A model generated the notes under the pieces. It was not told where the DNA came from. It saw nothing but the letters and a program-made list of their open reading frames with translations, and did no database searches. From Leptotrichia sp. oral taxon 218 (GTDB lineage Bacteria; Fusobacteriota; Fusobacteriia; Fusobacteriales; Leptotrichiaceae), in assembly GCF_018128225.1 (NCBI RefSeq), contig NZ_CP072377.1, forward strand, positions 930,001 through 994,000: a DNA stretch of 64,000 nt. Direction: 5' to 3'. This document shows positions 24,705 through 35,202 of this stretch, in pieces (within the stretch, counting starts at the first letter, position 1; every line of letters begins with the position of its first letter). The position numbers were made by a program, and so were the translations under genes.

Positions 24705-25415
24705 ATGATTAAAGATACGATTAATGTAAAAATTAATAATTTTGAAGGACCTTTAGATCTTCTCATTCACTTGATTGAAAAAAAGAAAATGGATATTCAC
24801 AAAATTAATATTTCTCAAATAATTGATGATTATTTAGAATATATTCACAGCCAAAAGGAAAAAAATTTGCGAATAAAAGTGGAATTTCTTGTGATGGCTA
24901 CAGATTTAGTGGAAATAAAGGCTTATTCGGTTTTGAATGAAAATAAAAAAACTGAAAAAGTTGAAAATTTAGAAAAAAAGATTTTGGAATACAAGTTGTT
25001 TAAAGAAATTTCTCAGTTATTTGCAGAAAAAGAGAACGAATACAATGTTAGTCATTTGAGAATGGGAAACCAGAATTTTGGAGAAAAAACTGTGGAATAT
25101 GATATTTCCAGCCTAACTTTAGAAAATTTGATTGCAAGTTTTAAAAACATTTTGAATTCAAAAAATGTGAAAAAAAATATTCAAGAAAACATAAAATTAA
25201 ATTTGGAAGAAGAGTATACGACAAAGGAGGCCCATTTCGAAATTACAGAAAGTATTAAAAATGAAAAAAAAGTACTGTTTAGTCATTTACTAAAAAATAA
25301 ATTTTCTAAGATACGGATTGTGACGATGTTTTTATGTATTTTAGATATGTTTAAAAATGGCGAAATTGATATAATTATCGATCAAAATAGTTTTTTTGTA
25401 ACAAAAATTATGTAA
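24705..25415 (+). CDS. scpA: Segregation and condensation protein A
   Basis: ScpA is the kleisin that links SMC heads in the SMC-ScpA-ScpB condensin. The family start NFEGPLDLLIHLIEKKKMDIHKI is clear, and the C-terminal winged-helix end VTMFLCILDMFKNGEID is present. Length 236 is normal. No smc or scpB in the window. Preceded by a purine-rich stretch with GGAAATAAAAAATTT. Confidence 0.95.
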   Translation: MIKDTINVKINNFEGPLDLLIHLIEKKKMDIHKINISQIIDDYLEYIHSQKEKNLRIKVEFLVMATDLVEIKAYSVLNENKKTEKVENLEKKILEYKLFKEISQLFAEKENEYNVSHLRMGNQNFGEKTVEYDISSLTLENLIASFKNILNSKNVKKNIQENIKLNLEEEYTTKEAHFEITESIKNEKKVLFSHLLKNKFSKIRIVTMFLCILDMFKNGEIDIIIDQNSFFVTKIM

Positions 25416-25497
25416 AAATTTTTATAAATTATAAATAAAAGGATTATGCGTTATCCATAAAAATGCAAATTTATATTTTATTAAAAAAGGAAATTAA

Positions 25498-27000
25498 ATG
25501 TTTAAATCTAGTTTTATAGTAATGATAATAAATATGTTAAGCCGAATTTTAGGACTTATAAGAGAAATGATTATCGGAAGTGTTTTTGGAGCGACTGGAA
25601 TGACAGATGCCTATGTCAGCGCTACAAAAATTCCAAACTTTTTTACGACATTATTTGGGGAAGGATCGCTTGGAACGGTATTTATTCCAATTTATAACCG
25701 TGGAATGGCAGAAGAGGGAAAAGAGAGAACAGATGACTTTGTATTTTCACTTTTAAACTTAATAGTTGCATTTACATCGACACTTTCTGTAATTATGATA
25801 TTCTTTTCTAAACAAATTTTAAAAGTGACAACAGGTTTTAACGATCCAAAAAGATTTGATGCAGCGAATAACTTATTGAAAATCGTAGCTTTTTATTTTT
25901 TATTTATTGCACTATCTGGAGTCGTATCGTCACTATTAAATAATTACAAAAAATTCGCAGTTTCAGCGTCGATGGGAATTGTATTTAACTTGACAATCAT
26001 AGTTGGAACTTTAATGCTAAAAAATAAAATGGGAATTTATGGACTTGGTGTAGCTTATTTGCTTTCAGGAGTTTTTCAGTTAGTGATAATGCTTCCACAA
26101 TTTTTTCAAATTATGAAAAAATATAAATTTATTTTAAACTTAAAAGATGAATATGTAAAAGAAATGTTTGTTTTAATGGTTCCAACATTAGTCGGAATTT
26201 TTGGCTATCAAATAAATGAAATTGTTGACAACAGGTTTGCAACTTCACTTCCAGCTGGAACAGCAAGTGCATTAAATTATGCAAGTAGATTATACTTGCT
26301 TCCAATAGGAGTTTTTGCAATTTCACTAGCAGTTGTAATTTTCCCGACATTGTCAAAAGCTGTTGTAAAAAATGATAACAGAACAGTGAGAAGAGTTGTT
26401 CATCAAGGATTATATATGCTATCTTTTCTAATCGTTCCATCAAGTGTAATTTTATTTGGATATGCAAAAGAGATAGTAAGATTAGTTTACGAAAGAGGAA
26501 AATTTAATGCGGCAGCTGTAAAAGTTACTTCAGAAACATTACAGTTTTATGCTTTGGGACTTCTATTTTTCTCAACAATACATCTTCTTACAAGAAGCCA
26601 TTATGTGTACAAAGATAGAAAGACACCTGTTATTTCATCTTTTACTGCAATATTTATAAACATAGTTTTAGATTCACTTTTGTATAAGCAATATAGACAT
26701 GTTGGTTTGACATTCGCAACTTCATTTTCTGCAATGGTAAACTTTATAATTTTATATATTTCGCTAAACAAAAAATATGTAAAATTAAGAAACTTAAAAT
26801 ACATTGCAATTTTAGGAGTGACATTTGTAACTTCGATGATTTCTTATTGGGGTTCAAGCGTGATAAAATTTCAGAATAAATATGGAATTGTTGTTAATTT
26901 AACTATATTTGCAATAATATATTTGATTATTTGGTTTGTTTTAATATATACTTTTAGAAAAGATTTGATAAGAAAATTTTTGAGAAGAAGAAAATGGTAA
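25498..27000 (+). CDS. murJ: Lipid II flippase MurJ
   Basis: The 500-residue MVF-family protein with ~14 membrane helices moves lipid II across the inner membrane for peptidoglycan synthesis. The conserved start SRILGLIREMIIGSVFG, TDAYVSATKIPNFFTTLFGEGSLGTVFIP and DNRFATSLPAGTASALNYASRLY are typical. Length is normal. The last codons are very basic (RKFLRRRKW). The next gene starts 4 bases after the stop, suggesting coupling. Confidence 0.95.
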   Translation: MFKSSFIVMIINMLSRILGLIREMIIGSVFGATGMTDAYVSATKIPNFFTTLFGEGSLGTVFIPIYNRGMAEEGKERTDDFVFSLLNLIVAFTSTLSVIMIFFSKQILKVTTGFNDPKRFDAANNLLKIVAFYFLFIALSGVVSSLLNNYKKFAVSASMGIVFNLTIIVGTLMLKNKMGIYGLGVAYLLSGVFQLVIMLPQFFQIMKKYKFILNLKDEYVKEMFVLMVPTLVGIFGYQINEIVDNRFATSLPAGTASALNYASRLYLLPIGVFAISLAVVIFPTLSKAVVKNDNRTVRRVVHQGLYMLSFLIVPSSVILFGYAKEIVRLVYERGKFNAAAVKVTSETLQFYALGLLFFSTIHLLTRSHYVYKDRKTPVISSFTAIFINIVLDSLLYKQYRHVGLTFATSFSAMVNFIILYISLNKKYVKLRNLKYIAILGVTFVTSMISYWGSSVIKFQNKYGIVVNLTIFAIIYLIIWFVLIYTFRKDLIRKFLRRRKW

Positions 27001-27004
27001 AATT

Positions 27005-27373
27005 ATGATAAAAGAAAAATTGAGATACACAAAAACGGGAAAAAGAATAGAAAGTTACGAATTTGACGCAAAACTTCATCAAAAAGTTGTGATGGACAAG
27101 TTTCAATTTGAAAATCACATTTTGGTAAAACATCCAGAAATAACGCTGGAGATAATAAAAAAAGTGCTTGAAAATCCTGATATTGTGACAAAGCAGTCGA
27201 AATCTAAAAAAGAGCATTTTTATCAAAAAAAAATAAACAATCTTAATTATTTCGTTGTAATTTCCCAAAATCCGAGCATAAGAAAATTAAGATTTGTCGT
27301 AACAGCTTTTATGGCAAAAGATACAAATTTTTTAAAAGAAAAAAATAAATATATAAGATACAAAACTAAATAA
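27005..27373 (+). CDS. Uncharacterised protein, possible BECR-fold nuclease-like domain
   Basis: The 122-residue basic protein begins 4 bases after murJ. The segment HILVKHPEITLEIIKKVLENPDIV followed by strands LNYFVVISQN and LRFVVTAFMA resembles the helix-then-strands pattern of small BECR/PBECR-type domains, but I see no clear catalytic set, so this is a weak suggestion. It is probably co-transcribed with murJ and conserved there rather than cassette-derived. Confidence 0.6.
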   Translation: MIKEKLRYTKTGKRIESYEFDAKLHQKVVMDKFQFENHILVKHPEITLEIIKKVLENPDIVTKQSKSKKEHFYQKKINNLNYFVVISQNPSIRKLRFVVTAFMAKDTNFLKEKNKYIRYKTK

Positions 27374-27381
27374 ATAAAAAT

Positions 27382-27410
27382 TTGCAATTTTTTTTAAAAT
27401 TGGTTATAAT
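27382..27410 (+). promoter_or_regulatory. mscL promoter
   Basis: TTGCAA, 17-base spacer, TATAAT; about 80 bases before the start. Confidence 0.7.
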
Positions 27411-27490
27411 AAAAAAGTATCAGATATAAAATTGTAATAAATATAAAAAATAAAACAAAAAAAGAAAGTAAAGAAAGCGAGGAAAGTAAT

Positions 27491-27872
27491 TTGTTTAAAG
27501 AATTTAAAGAATTTATTTCAAAAGGAAATGTGCTAGACTTGGCAGTCGGTGTGATTGTGGGAGGAGCCTTTGGTAAAATTGTAACTTCATTAGTAGATGA
27601 CATAATTATGCCGATTATTGGACTTATTATAGGAGGAATTGACTTTTCAGGGTTAAGTCTTAAAATAGGGGATGCAACTGTAAAATATGGAATGTTCATT
27701 CAAAATATCGTAAACTTTTTAATCATTGCATTTTCAATATTTTTAGTAGTAAAAGCGGTAAACAAAATGAGAAGAATTAAACCAGAAAAAGAAGAAGCAC
27801 CAGCAGAGCCACAAAAAAACTAATGAAGAAATTTTATTAACTGAAATAAGAGATTTATTAAAAAATAAATAA
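27491..27872 (+). pseudogene. mscL: Large-conductance mechanosensitive channel with a C-terminal frameshift
   Basis: The channel opens under membrane tension to release solutes. The TTG start at 27491 follows [27 protein letters not shown], the pore helix with [21 protein letters not shown] and the second helix are intact. The frame stops at 27823 after EPQKN. The shifted frame reads [17 protein letters not shown] to 27872, which is the normal MscL C-terminal helix. One A too many in the A7 run at 27813-27819 explains it. The truncated 110-residue form keeps both membrane helices and may still gate, since the C-terminal helix is not essential for channel activity. Confidence 0.85.
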
Positions 27873-27907
27873 TTTAAATAATTATCATCTTATAAGTGAA
27901 ATCAATT

Positions 27908-27935
27908 GGAGTCAATATTATTTGGCTCCTTTTTA
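27908..27935 (+). terminator. mscL terminator
   Basis: GGAGTCAA / TTGGCTCC stem (one wobble), 6-base loop, then T-run. Confidence 0.85.
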
Positions 27936-27965
27936 TTATTGTACTTAAAATTTACAAATACACGG

Positions 27966-27994
27966 TTGTTTTTAAAAAACAAGTATGATAAAAT
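27966..27994 (+). promoter_or_regulatory. lepA promoter
   Basis: TTGTTT, 17-base spacer, TAAAAT; GGAGG ribosome binding site at 28040-28044. Confidence 0.6.
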
Positions 27995-28048
27995 AATACA
28001 AAGAAAGCAAAAAAAATATATTAGATAAAAGATTTAATTGGAGGTAAA

Positions 28049-29845
28049 ATGTTAAATCAAAAAAACAAAAGAAATTTTTCTATAATTGCACATATTGATC
28101 ACGGAAAATCAACAATTGCAGATAGATTACTAGAATTTACTGGAACGGTGACAAAAAGAGAAATGGTTGATCAATTATTAGACAGCATGGATTTAGAGCG
28201 TGAAAAAGGAATTACAATAAAGGCCCAAGCTGTTACACTTAATTATGTTGCCAAAGATGGCGAAACTTATGAATTAAATTTAATCGACACTCCTGGACAT
28301 GTGGATTTTATTTACGAAGTTTCTCGTTCACTTGCAGCTTGTGACGGAGCACTTTTAGTAGTTGATGCAGCTCAAGGAATAGAAGCGCAAACTTTAGCAA
28401 ATGTATACTTAGCTTTAGAAAATGACTTGGAAATTCTTCCTGTAATAAACAAAATCGATTTGCCGTCAGCTGACCCTGATAAAGTTAAAATGGAAATAGA
28501 AGATGTGATAGGACTTCCAGCTGATGAAGCAGTTTTGGTTTCTGGAAAAACGGGAATTGGAATTGAAGATTTGCTTGAAGCTATAGTTAAATATATTCCT
28601 GCGCCAAAAGGTGATGTAAAAGCTCCTTTAAAAGCGTTGATATTTGATTCTCATTATGATGATTTCAGAGGAGTTATCACATATATTAGAATTGTTGACG
28701 GAAAAATTTCTAAAGGTGACAGAATTAAGATTATGTCAACTGGCAAAGAATTCGATGTACTTGAAGTCGGAGTTTTCTCGCCAAAGATGAAAGAAACTAA
28801 AGAGTTGACAGTTGGTTCAGTTGGATATATCATTACTGGAATCAAATCAATCAAAGATACGCAAGTCGGAGATACAATCACTCATGTTCAAAATCCGACA
28901 GATTCGGCACTTGAAGGGTATAGACCTGCACTAAGCATGGTTTTTGCTGGAATTTATCCAGTTTCAACAGATGACTATGAAGATTTAAGAGAGGCACTGG
29001 AAAAATTGCAGTTGAATGATGCTTCATTATCTTATGCTCCAGAAACTTCACTTGCGTTAGGATTTGGATTCAGATGTGGATTTTTAGGTCTGCTTCATAT
29101 GGAAATCGTTGTAGAAAGACTTCGTCGAGAATTTAACATCGACTTAATTTCTACAGCTCCGTCAGTTAAATATCATGTGACATTGGAACAGCAGCAAATG
29201 CAAGTTATAGATAATCCAGCAGAATTTCCAGAAGGGAAAAAATATATTGAAGAGCCTTATGTAAAGGGTACAATTATTGTTCCAAAAGATTATGTTGGAA
29301 ATGTGATGGAACTTTGTCAGGAAAAAAGAGGAACATTTATCAATATGAATTATCTTGATGAAACGAGAACTATGATCAGTTATGACTTGCCACTTGCAGA
29401 AATTGTAATTGATTTTTACGACAAGTTAAAATCTCGAACAAAAGGTTATGCTTCTTTTGAATATGAAATGATTGGCTACAAAGAATCAGATTTAGTAAAA
29501 GTTGATATTTTAGTCAGTGGAAATCCTGTAGACGCCTTTTCATTCATTGCACATAAGGATAACGCTTATTACAGAGGTCGTGCAATTGTTGAAAAATTAA
29601 AAGATGTAATTCCAAGACAGCAATTTGAAATACCGCTTCAAGCTGCACTTGGAACAAAAATAATTGCAAGAGAAACAATAAAGGCACTTCGTAAAAATGT
29701 CCTTGCAAAATGTTACGGTGGAGATATTACTCGTAAGAAAAAATTATTAGAAAAACAAAAAGAAGGTAAAAAGCGAATGAAAGCGATTGGAAATGTTGAA
29801 ATTCCGCAAGAAGCATTCTTATCAGTTTTAAAATTAAATGACTAA
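28049..29845 (+). CDS. lepA: Elongation factor 4 (LepA)
   Basis: The ribosome-associated translational GTPase has G1 [10 protein letters not shown]3 DTPGHVDF, G4 NKIDLPSAD and the LepA-specific C-terminal domain ([31 protein letters not shown]...[16 protein letters not shown]). Length 598 is standard. It has its own promoter and an optimal GGAGG start. Confidence 0.97.
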   Translation: MLNQKNKRNFSIIAHIDHGKSTIADRLLEFTGTVTKREMVDQLLDSMDLEREKGITIKAQAVTLNYVAKDGETYELNLIDTPGHVDFIYEVSRSLAACDGALLVVDAAQGIEAQTLANVYLALENDLEILPVINKIDLPSADPDKVKMEIEDVIGLPADEAVLVSGKTGIGIEDLLEAIVKYIPAPKGDVKAPLKALIFDSHYDDFRGVITYIRIVDGKISKGDRIKIMSTGKEFDVLEVGVFSPKMKETKELTVGSVGYIITGIKSIKDTQVGDTITHVQNPTDSALEGYRPALSMVFAGIYPVSTDDYEDLREALEKLQLNDASLSYAPETSLALGFGFRCGFLGLLHMEIVVERLRREFNIDLISTAPSVKYHVTLEQQQMQVIDNPAEFPEGKKYIEEPYVKGTIIVPKDYVGNVMELCQEKRGTFINMNYLDETRTMISYDLPLAEIVIDFYDKLKSRTKGYASFEYEMIGYKESDLVKVDILVSGNPVDAFSFIAHKDNAYYRGRAIVEKLKDVIPRQQFEIPLQAALGTKIIARETIKALRKNVLAKCYGGDITRKKKLLEKQKEGKKRMKAIGNVEIPQEAFLSVLKLND

Positions 29846-29984
29846 TTTTGAATAAAAAAAAATAAATAGAATAATAAATTTAAAGAAAAATTTTTAAAAT
29901 AGATAAAACAATATATAACATGGAATAAATATAATAAAAAAATTATATAGATAAAATAGATAAAGAATTAAAATATAAAATAAA

Positions 29985-30015
29985 AGAAAGAGAAAGAGAA
30001 AGAGAAAGAAAGAGA
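29985..30015 (+). repeat. Hexanucleotide purine repeat upstream of exonuclease gene
   Basis: GAAAGA units repeat four to five times immediately before the GTG start at 30022. It occupies the ribosome binding region, so a change in repeat number would change start spacing. Confidence 0.6.
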
Positions 30016-30021
30016 TAAAAA

Positions 30022-30651
30022 GTGAACAATAACAAAAATAATAATAAAGATTTAAATAAAAACATAATATTTTTTGATGTAGAAACAAATGGATTTAAAG
30101 GGAGTTCAGTCTTATCTATGTCAGCGATAAAAGTAAATTATGATTTTGAAAAAAGTGAATGGTCAAAAGTTTCGGAATTTAATAGATTTTATTTCAGGGA
30201 AGAAGATGAAGAAATGAATGAAGGTGCAATTAATGTAAATGGATTGACCGATGAAGTAATTGCTTTTGAGAGAAAAAAATTGAAAGACAAAATAGGAGAG
30301 TATCCTTTAACTTTTAAAAGCGATATGGACAATTTTTTTATGTTTTGTCAAGATACTGATCATTTTGTTGCTCATAATATAAGTTTTGACAGAAGTTTTG
30401 TTGATTTTTCGCTAAAAAATCAGTTTGATACAATGAAAGAAAATATTGACATTTTAAAAATTGAAAATAATTGTGGAAATTACAAATGGCCAAAACTTAT
30501 TGAATGTGCTAAATATTATAAAGTTCCGTTTGAAGAAAATCAATTTCATGGAAGTTATTACGATGTTTTAATTATGTTTAGAATTTTTTATAAAATGACT
30601 AAAAATGAAATTGCAAAAAATCGAATATTTAATTTTTTGGAAAAAGATTAA
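30022..30651 (+). CDS. DEDDh 3'-5' exonuclease
   Basis: The 209-residue protein has ExoI FFDVETNGF (Asp, Glu), ExoII AHNISFDRSF (Asp) and ExoIII HGSYYDV (His, Asp), the complete DEDDh site of DnaQ-type exonucleases. It is smaller than a polymerase proofreading domain within PolC and probably acts in repair or RNA end trimming. The GTG start has only a purine-rich repeat as ribosome binding site. The next gene, a helicase, begins 75 bases downstream; the two may work together. Confidence 0.85.
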   Translation: MNNNKNNNKDLNKNIIFFDVETNGFKGSSVLSMSAIKVNYDFEKSEWSKVSEFNRFYFREEDEEMNEGAINVNGLTDEVIAFERKKLKDKIGEYPLTFKSDMDNFFMFCQDTDHFVAHNISFDRSFVDFSLKNQFDTMKENIDILKIENNCGNYKWPKLIECAKYYKVPFEENQFHGSYYDVLIMFRIFYKMTKNEIAKNRIFNFLEKD

Positions 30652-30726
30652 TTAATAATAATTTAGATAAAAAAACAAATAAATAATAATTTTAAATTAA
30701 AATTGAAGAAGAGAGATTATTTTAAA

Positions 30727-33700
30727 ATGAGTATACTTTTGCGAAAAAAAGATGATTTTAAAAATGAAGATTATAAAAAAAATAAAAATAAAAAATGCGA
30801 AGTAATTTTGGAAATAAAAAGTTATGAAGAAAATTTAAAGTTTGAGTTAATTGAATATTTTTCTAAAGAAATTTCGGAATTGATAAAAAATAATGGTTAT
30901 CATGATGCTATAAATTTTGTTCAAGATAAATTGAATACTCATTTTGAAATTCCATTAAAACAAAAAGAAAAAGATGTAACAGGAAATTTAAATGAACTTA
31001 TTTTAAATGAAAAGACAAAATTTAAAAATTTTTTTATATATTTAAAAAACGAATTATTAAACTGCAAAAAGTTTTATTTTATTGTGAGTTTTATAAGATA
31101 TTCAGGTCTTCAAATACTTTTAAGCGTGTTGGACGAACTTGAGAAAAAAGAAATAAAAGGTGAAATTATAACTTCTGTTTATTTAAATATAACAGATTCA
31201 AAATCACTAAGAAAACTTCTTAGTTATAAAAATATAAAAGTAAAAATTTATAATAATTCCAGCGAGAGTTTTCACACAAAAGCATATTTATTTGAAAAAA
31301 ATAAATACCATACTTGTATAATAGGTTCTTCAAATATAAGTCAAAGTGCTTTATATTCTGCAGAAGAATGGAATGTTAAATTGACAGAAAGCAGTTTTTT
31401 TCAAATTTATAAAAAATCAATTTCACAGTTTAAAAATCTTTGGAACAGTGATAAAGCTATTGAACTCAGCGAAGATTTTATTTTTGAGTATGAAAATTAT
31501 AAAAATAATTTGAAACTTCAAAAAACTTTTGATTATATAAAAATAAAAAATAATAAAAATTATTTTGAGCCTAATACTATGCAAAAAGAGCTTTTGGAAA
31601 AGTTAGAAAATACTAGAAAGTTAGGAAATAAAAAAGGACTTGTGGTTGCTGCAACTGGAACGGGGAAAACATATCTTGCAGCTATGGATATAAAAAATTT
31701 TTTTGAAAAGAAGGAAAAAAAGTTTTTGTTTTTGGCACATAGAGAAGAACTTTTGGAAAATGCGATTTTAGTCTGTAAAAAGATTATGAAAATTACAGAA
31801 AATAAAATTGGAAGAGTTTTTGGTGGAAAAAAAGAAATTGAGAAAAAAATTGTTTTTGCAACTGTGCAATCACTTCAAAATAATTATCTTGAATTTTCTA
31901 AAAATTACTTTGATTATATCGTAATTGATGAATTTCATCATTCGAGTGCCAAAAGTTACACAAAAATTATAAACTATTTTAATCCAAAATTTCTTCTGGG
32001 CCTTACTGCGACACCTGAAAGAATGGACGGAAAAGATATTTTAGAACTTTGTGATTATAATTTAGTTGGCGAAATGGGTTTGAAACGAGCAATGGAACAG
32101 GATTTAATTGCACCTTTTCACTATTTTGGAATCAATGACGAAACATTTGATTATGAGAAAATTCCTTACAAAAATGGAAAATATCAGGAAGACATTTTGG
32201 TTAAAAATTTGTCGAATAATAAAAGAGTTGATTATATAATTGAAAAAATAAAAAAAATTGGTTTTGATGGGAAAAATATGAGTTGTATTGCTTTTTGTGA
32301 AAATATTAATCATGCTAATTTTATGAATGAAAATTTTAATAAAAATGGATATATTTCAGAAATTTTAACTTCAAGAACTTCAAAATTTGAAAGAGAAAAA
32401 ATCTTAAAAAATTTTAAAAATAAAAAAATTGAAATTTTATGTGTCGTTGATATTTTAAATGAAGGAATTGATATTCCAAACATAAATTTACTTTTATTTT
32501 TAAGACCAACTTTTTCGTCCACAATTTTTACTCAGCAAATTGGTCGTGGACTGAGAAAATGTGAAAATAAAGATTTTGTAACGATTATAGATTTTATTGG
32601 AAATCACAAAAAAGATTATATCATTGCAAAATTTTTTTATGAAGAAATGTTAAACAATAAAAATATTTTGTATAGCAAAAAAGAAAAATTGATAAAGGAA
32701 ATAAAAGCTAATTTTGAAAATGTTCCGATGGCATCATATGTTGAATTGGACAGAATTTGTCAAAAGAGAATAATTGATAAAATAGAAAAAATTAATTTTA
32801 GTTCTAAAATGATGTTAAAAGAAGCATATGATAACTTTAAAAATGAAATTGGAAAAAAAGATGAAGAAATTTTGGAAATTTTAGATTTCAATAAAAATAT
32901 TGAACTATTTATCGAGTTAAGTTCAAAATATGGTTCTTTTTACACAGCGCAAAAAAACTTGGAAAGTAATTCAATTGATGAATTAAATTTTTTGAATATC
33001 GAATTTTTATCATATTTAGAAAAAAAATTAACTTTGGTTGAGCCGTTTACTTATTTAATTATGGATTTATTTTTAGATAAAAAAATTAAAAATATTACGG
33101 AAAATGATATTTTGAAAAAGTATAAAAATTATTTTAATATTTTGGAATTTAAAAATACTTATTTAATAAATCGAATTTTAAAAGAGTTGGTAGAAGATGA
33201 GATTTTAGATTTTGAATCAAATTCTGAATTTAAAAACAAAAAAATTTATAAAATTTCTAAAAAGTATAAAGATAATTTTTTTGAAGACAAAAATTTTTTA
33301 AAAAGATTAAGACAACTTGTGATTTTAGGTTTATCAGAATTTAAAAATAACAATATTAGTCAATTCAATGAAAATATATTGATAAACTATAAAGAATATA
33401 AACGAATTGAGCTGCAAATTTTGCTGGACTCAAAAGTTCCAAAAGGAAGCTGGAGAGCAGGTTATGCCAATACAGATAAAGATATTTGCCTTTTTGCAAC
33501 AATTGATAAAACTCATATTTTGCAGGAAAATTTAAAATACGACAATTCTCTTTTTGCAGACGACATAATTCAGTGGATAAGCCAGCCTAAAACTGCTCAT
33601 ACTTCAAGTGTAGGAAAGATGTTTATAAATCATAAAAATTTGGGATATAATGTGCATATATTTATAAGAAAATTTGCCTTTATGGATGGCAATAAAACTA

Positions 33701-33825
33701 ATCCATTTATTTATTTGGGAAAAGCTGATTATTATAAAAGTTCTGGAGATAAGCCAATGAGGATTTTGTGGAAATTAGAAAAGAAAATACCACAGGAATT
33801 GATATATGAATTGTATAATTTATAA
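30727..33825 (+). CDS. PLD-nuclease / SF2 helicase / DUF3427 protein
   Basis: This ~1032-residue protein has, in order, a phospholipase-D-like domain (HTKAYLF near residue 182 and GSSNIS), an SF2 helicase with Walker A AATGTGKT (~305-312), DEFHH (~399), TATPERMDG and QIGRGLRK (~603), and a C-terminal DUF3427-type region with VPKGSWRAGY. It probably is a DNA helicase with a nuclease-like module. Such proteins occur both as scattered accessory genes and in defence islands; the role is not settled. I use ATG 30727; a TTG at 30703 in frame lacks a ribosome binding site. An integrase lies just downstream. Confidence 0.88.
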   Translation: MSILLRKKDDFKNEDYKKNKNKKCEVILEIKSYEENLKFELIEYFSKEISELIKNNGYHDAINFVQDKLNTHFEIPLKQKEKDVTGNLNELILNEKTKFKNFFIYLKNELLNCKKFYFIVSFIRYSGLQILLSVLDELEKKEIKGEIITSVYLNITDSKSLRKLLSYKNIKVKIYNNSSESFHTKAYLFEKNKYHTCIIGSSNISQSALYSAEEWNVKLTESSFFQIYKKSISQFKNLWNSDKAIELSEDFIFEYENYKNNLKLQKTFDYIKIKNNKNYFEPNTMQKELLEKLENTRKLGNKKGLVVAATGTGKTYLAAMDIKNFFEKKEKKFLFLAHREELLENAILVCKKIMKITENKIGRVFGGKKEIEKKIVFATVQSLQNNYLEFSKNYFDYIVIDEFHHSSAKSYTKIINYFNPKFLLGLTATPERMDGKDILELCDYNLVGEMGLKRAMEQDLIAPFHYFGINDETFDYEKIPYKNGKYQEDILVKNLSNNKRVDYIIEKIKKIGFDGKNMSCIAFCENINHANFMNENFNKNGYISEILTSRTSKFEREKILKNFKNKKIEILCVVDILNEGIDIPNINLLLFLRPTFSSTIFTQQIGRGLRKCENKDFVTIIDFIGNHKKDYIIAKFFYEEMLNNKNILYSKKEKLIKEIKANFENVPMASYVELDRICQKRIIDKIEKINFSSKMMLKEAYDNFKNEIGKKDEEILEILDFNKNIELFIELSSKYGSFYTAQKNLESNSIDELNFLNIEFLSYLEKKLTLVEPFTYLIMDLFLDKKIKNITENDILKKYKNYFNILEFKNTYLINRILKELVEDEILDFESNSEFKNKKIYKISKKYKDNFFEDKNFLKRLRQLVILGLSEFKNNNISQFNENILINYKEYKRIELQILLDSKVPKGSWRAGYANTDKDICLFATIDKTHILQENLKYDNSLFADDIIQWISQPKTAHTSSVGKMFINHKNLGYNVHIFIRKFAFMDGNKTNPFIYLGKADYYKSSGDKPMRILWKLEKKIPQELIYELYNL

Positions 33826-33871
33826 TTATATAGGTTAAGAGTTTTGTGTAAACTCAAAATATTATTAGTAC

Positions 33872-33900
33872 AGGATGGTATTTTTATCGTCCTATTTTTA
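33872..33900 (+). terminator. Terminator after the helicase gene
   Basis: AGGATG / CGTCCT stem with an AT loop and a TATTTTTA tail. An insertion-sequence-end-like AGAGTTTTGTGTAAACTCAAAATA lies between it and the stop codon. Confidence 0.55.
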
Positions 33901-34028
33901 AAACAAATTTCTAATATTCAAAAAATAAATTTACAATCTATATTTTAAAAATGTTTTAAAAAAATTTTTACAATTCAAATTAAGGATACTACACAAAATC
34001 AAAAAAATGAGATAAATTTTTCGATTAT

Positions 34029-34057
34029 TTTATATAGAGATAAAAATATGGTATAAT
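34029..34057 (+). promoter_or_regulatory. Integrase promoter
   Basis: TATAAT at 34052-34057 preceded by TGG; the -35 (TTTATA) is weak. AGGAG lies 8 bases before the ATG. Confidence 0.5.
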
Positions 34058-34089
34058 TATTTAAGATAAAAAAATAAGGAGATTAAAAA

Positions 34090-35202
34090 ATGCCAGTTTA
34101 CTATAATGCAGATAAAAAGACATGGTATGCTATGTTTTATGCTAAAGATTACAAGGGTGTAAATAAAAAGTACAAAAAGACTGGGTTTAAGAAGAAAAAG
34201 GAAGCTCAGGAATATGAATATGAGTTTAAGAAAAAAATTGCTAAATCTGTAAATATGTCATTTCAATCGTTGTATGAACTTTATTTTGAGGATTATAGCA
34301 AAAGACATAAACCTACAGCTATCAATACTGTAGAAAATTTTTTTAGGTTACATATATTGCCTTTTTTTAGCGATGTTGAGATTAGTAAGATTAATTCCTA
34401 TATGATTCGGGAATGGCAAAATGAGATGCTGGAAAAGAAAAGTGAAAACGGAAAGCCATTTAGCGAAAATTCTAAAGCTAATATTTATGCAGCTTTAAAA
34501 AGTTTGTTTAATTGGGCTGCAAAATATCAAGGATTGAATGAAAATCCTTGTAAAAATTTAGGGGCATTTGGAAGTAAAAAAAATCGATCTGAAATGAAAA
34601 TCTGGTCAGTAGATGATTTTAATAAATTTATAAATTTTCTTGAATCAAAAAATAAAGAAAAAAATGGTAAATATTCTGACGCAATTATTATATTTAAAGT
34701 CTTGTTTTGGACTGGATTACGAATTGGAGAAGTTTTGGCGCTTACATTTGATGACATTAATTTGGAAGAAAAATTTATAGATGTAAATAAAACTATTTCT
34801 CGAATAAATAAAAAAGAATATGTAACCACTCCAAAAACTTTGGGATCAATAAGAAAAGTTCTTCTTTCTGAAATTCTTATTTCAGATTTAAAATCATATT
34901 TTTCTAAATTTGAGTTAGAATTAACAAAAAAAAATTTAAAATCTCAAAGAATCTTTAATTTAAAAAAATCTCAATTACGATATATTTTGGAAAAGTATAG
35001 TATTCAAGCTGATGTTGAAAAAATAAGACTTCACGATTTTAGACATTCCCACGCTTCATATTTGTTATTTATCCAAGCCGACATTACAGCGATCAGCAAA
35101 CGCCTAGGACACGACAATCTGCAAACTACTATAAATACTTATTCTCATTTATATAAAGATGCCAATAAGCAGCTTATGAAAAAGTTAAATAATAATAGTT
35201 GA
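34090..35202 (+). CDS. Tyrosine-type site-specific integrase
   Basis: The 370-residue protein has an N-terminal arm-binding beta domain (YNADKKTWYAMFYAKDYKG), a SAM-like core-binding domain and the catalytic set R211 (TGLRIGE), K249, H315-x2-R318 (HDFRH), H341 (LGHDNL) and Y351. All residues are present. Integrases of this layout serve phages, ICEs and Tn916-like elements. No excisionase, structural or transfer gene is adjacent, so it is a solitary remnant or belongs with the upstream helicase-exonuclease pair. I could not identify att sites. Confidence 0.93.
   Translation: MPVYYNADKKTWYAMFYAKDYKGVNKKYKKTGFKKKKEAQEYEYEFKKKIAKSVNMSFQSLYELYFEDYSKRHKPTAINTVENFFRLHILPFFSDVEISKINSYMIREWQNEMLEKKSENGKPFSENSKANIYAALKSLFNWAAKYQGLNENPCKNLGAFGSKKNRSEMKIWSVDDFNKFINFLESKNKEKNGKYSDAIIIFKVLFWTGLRIGEVLALTFDDINLEEKFIDVNKTISRINKKEYVTTPKTLGSIRKVLLSEILISDLKSYFSKFELELTKKNLKSQRIFNLKKSQLRYILEKYSIQADVEKIRLHDFRHSHASYLLFIQADITAISKRLGHDNLQTTINTYSHLYKDANKQLMKKLNNNS

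Noticed and set aside
29985-30015. Purine hexamer repeat as a CRISPR or tandem-repeat array
   Set aside because: Units are six bases with no spacers; it is a simple sequence repeat.
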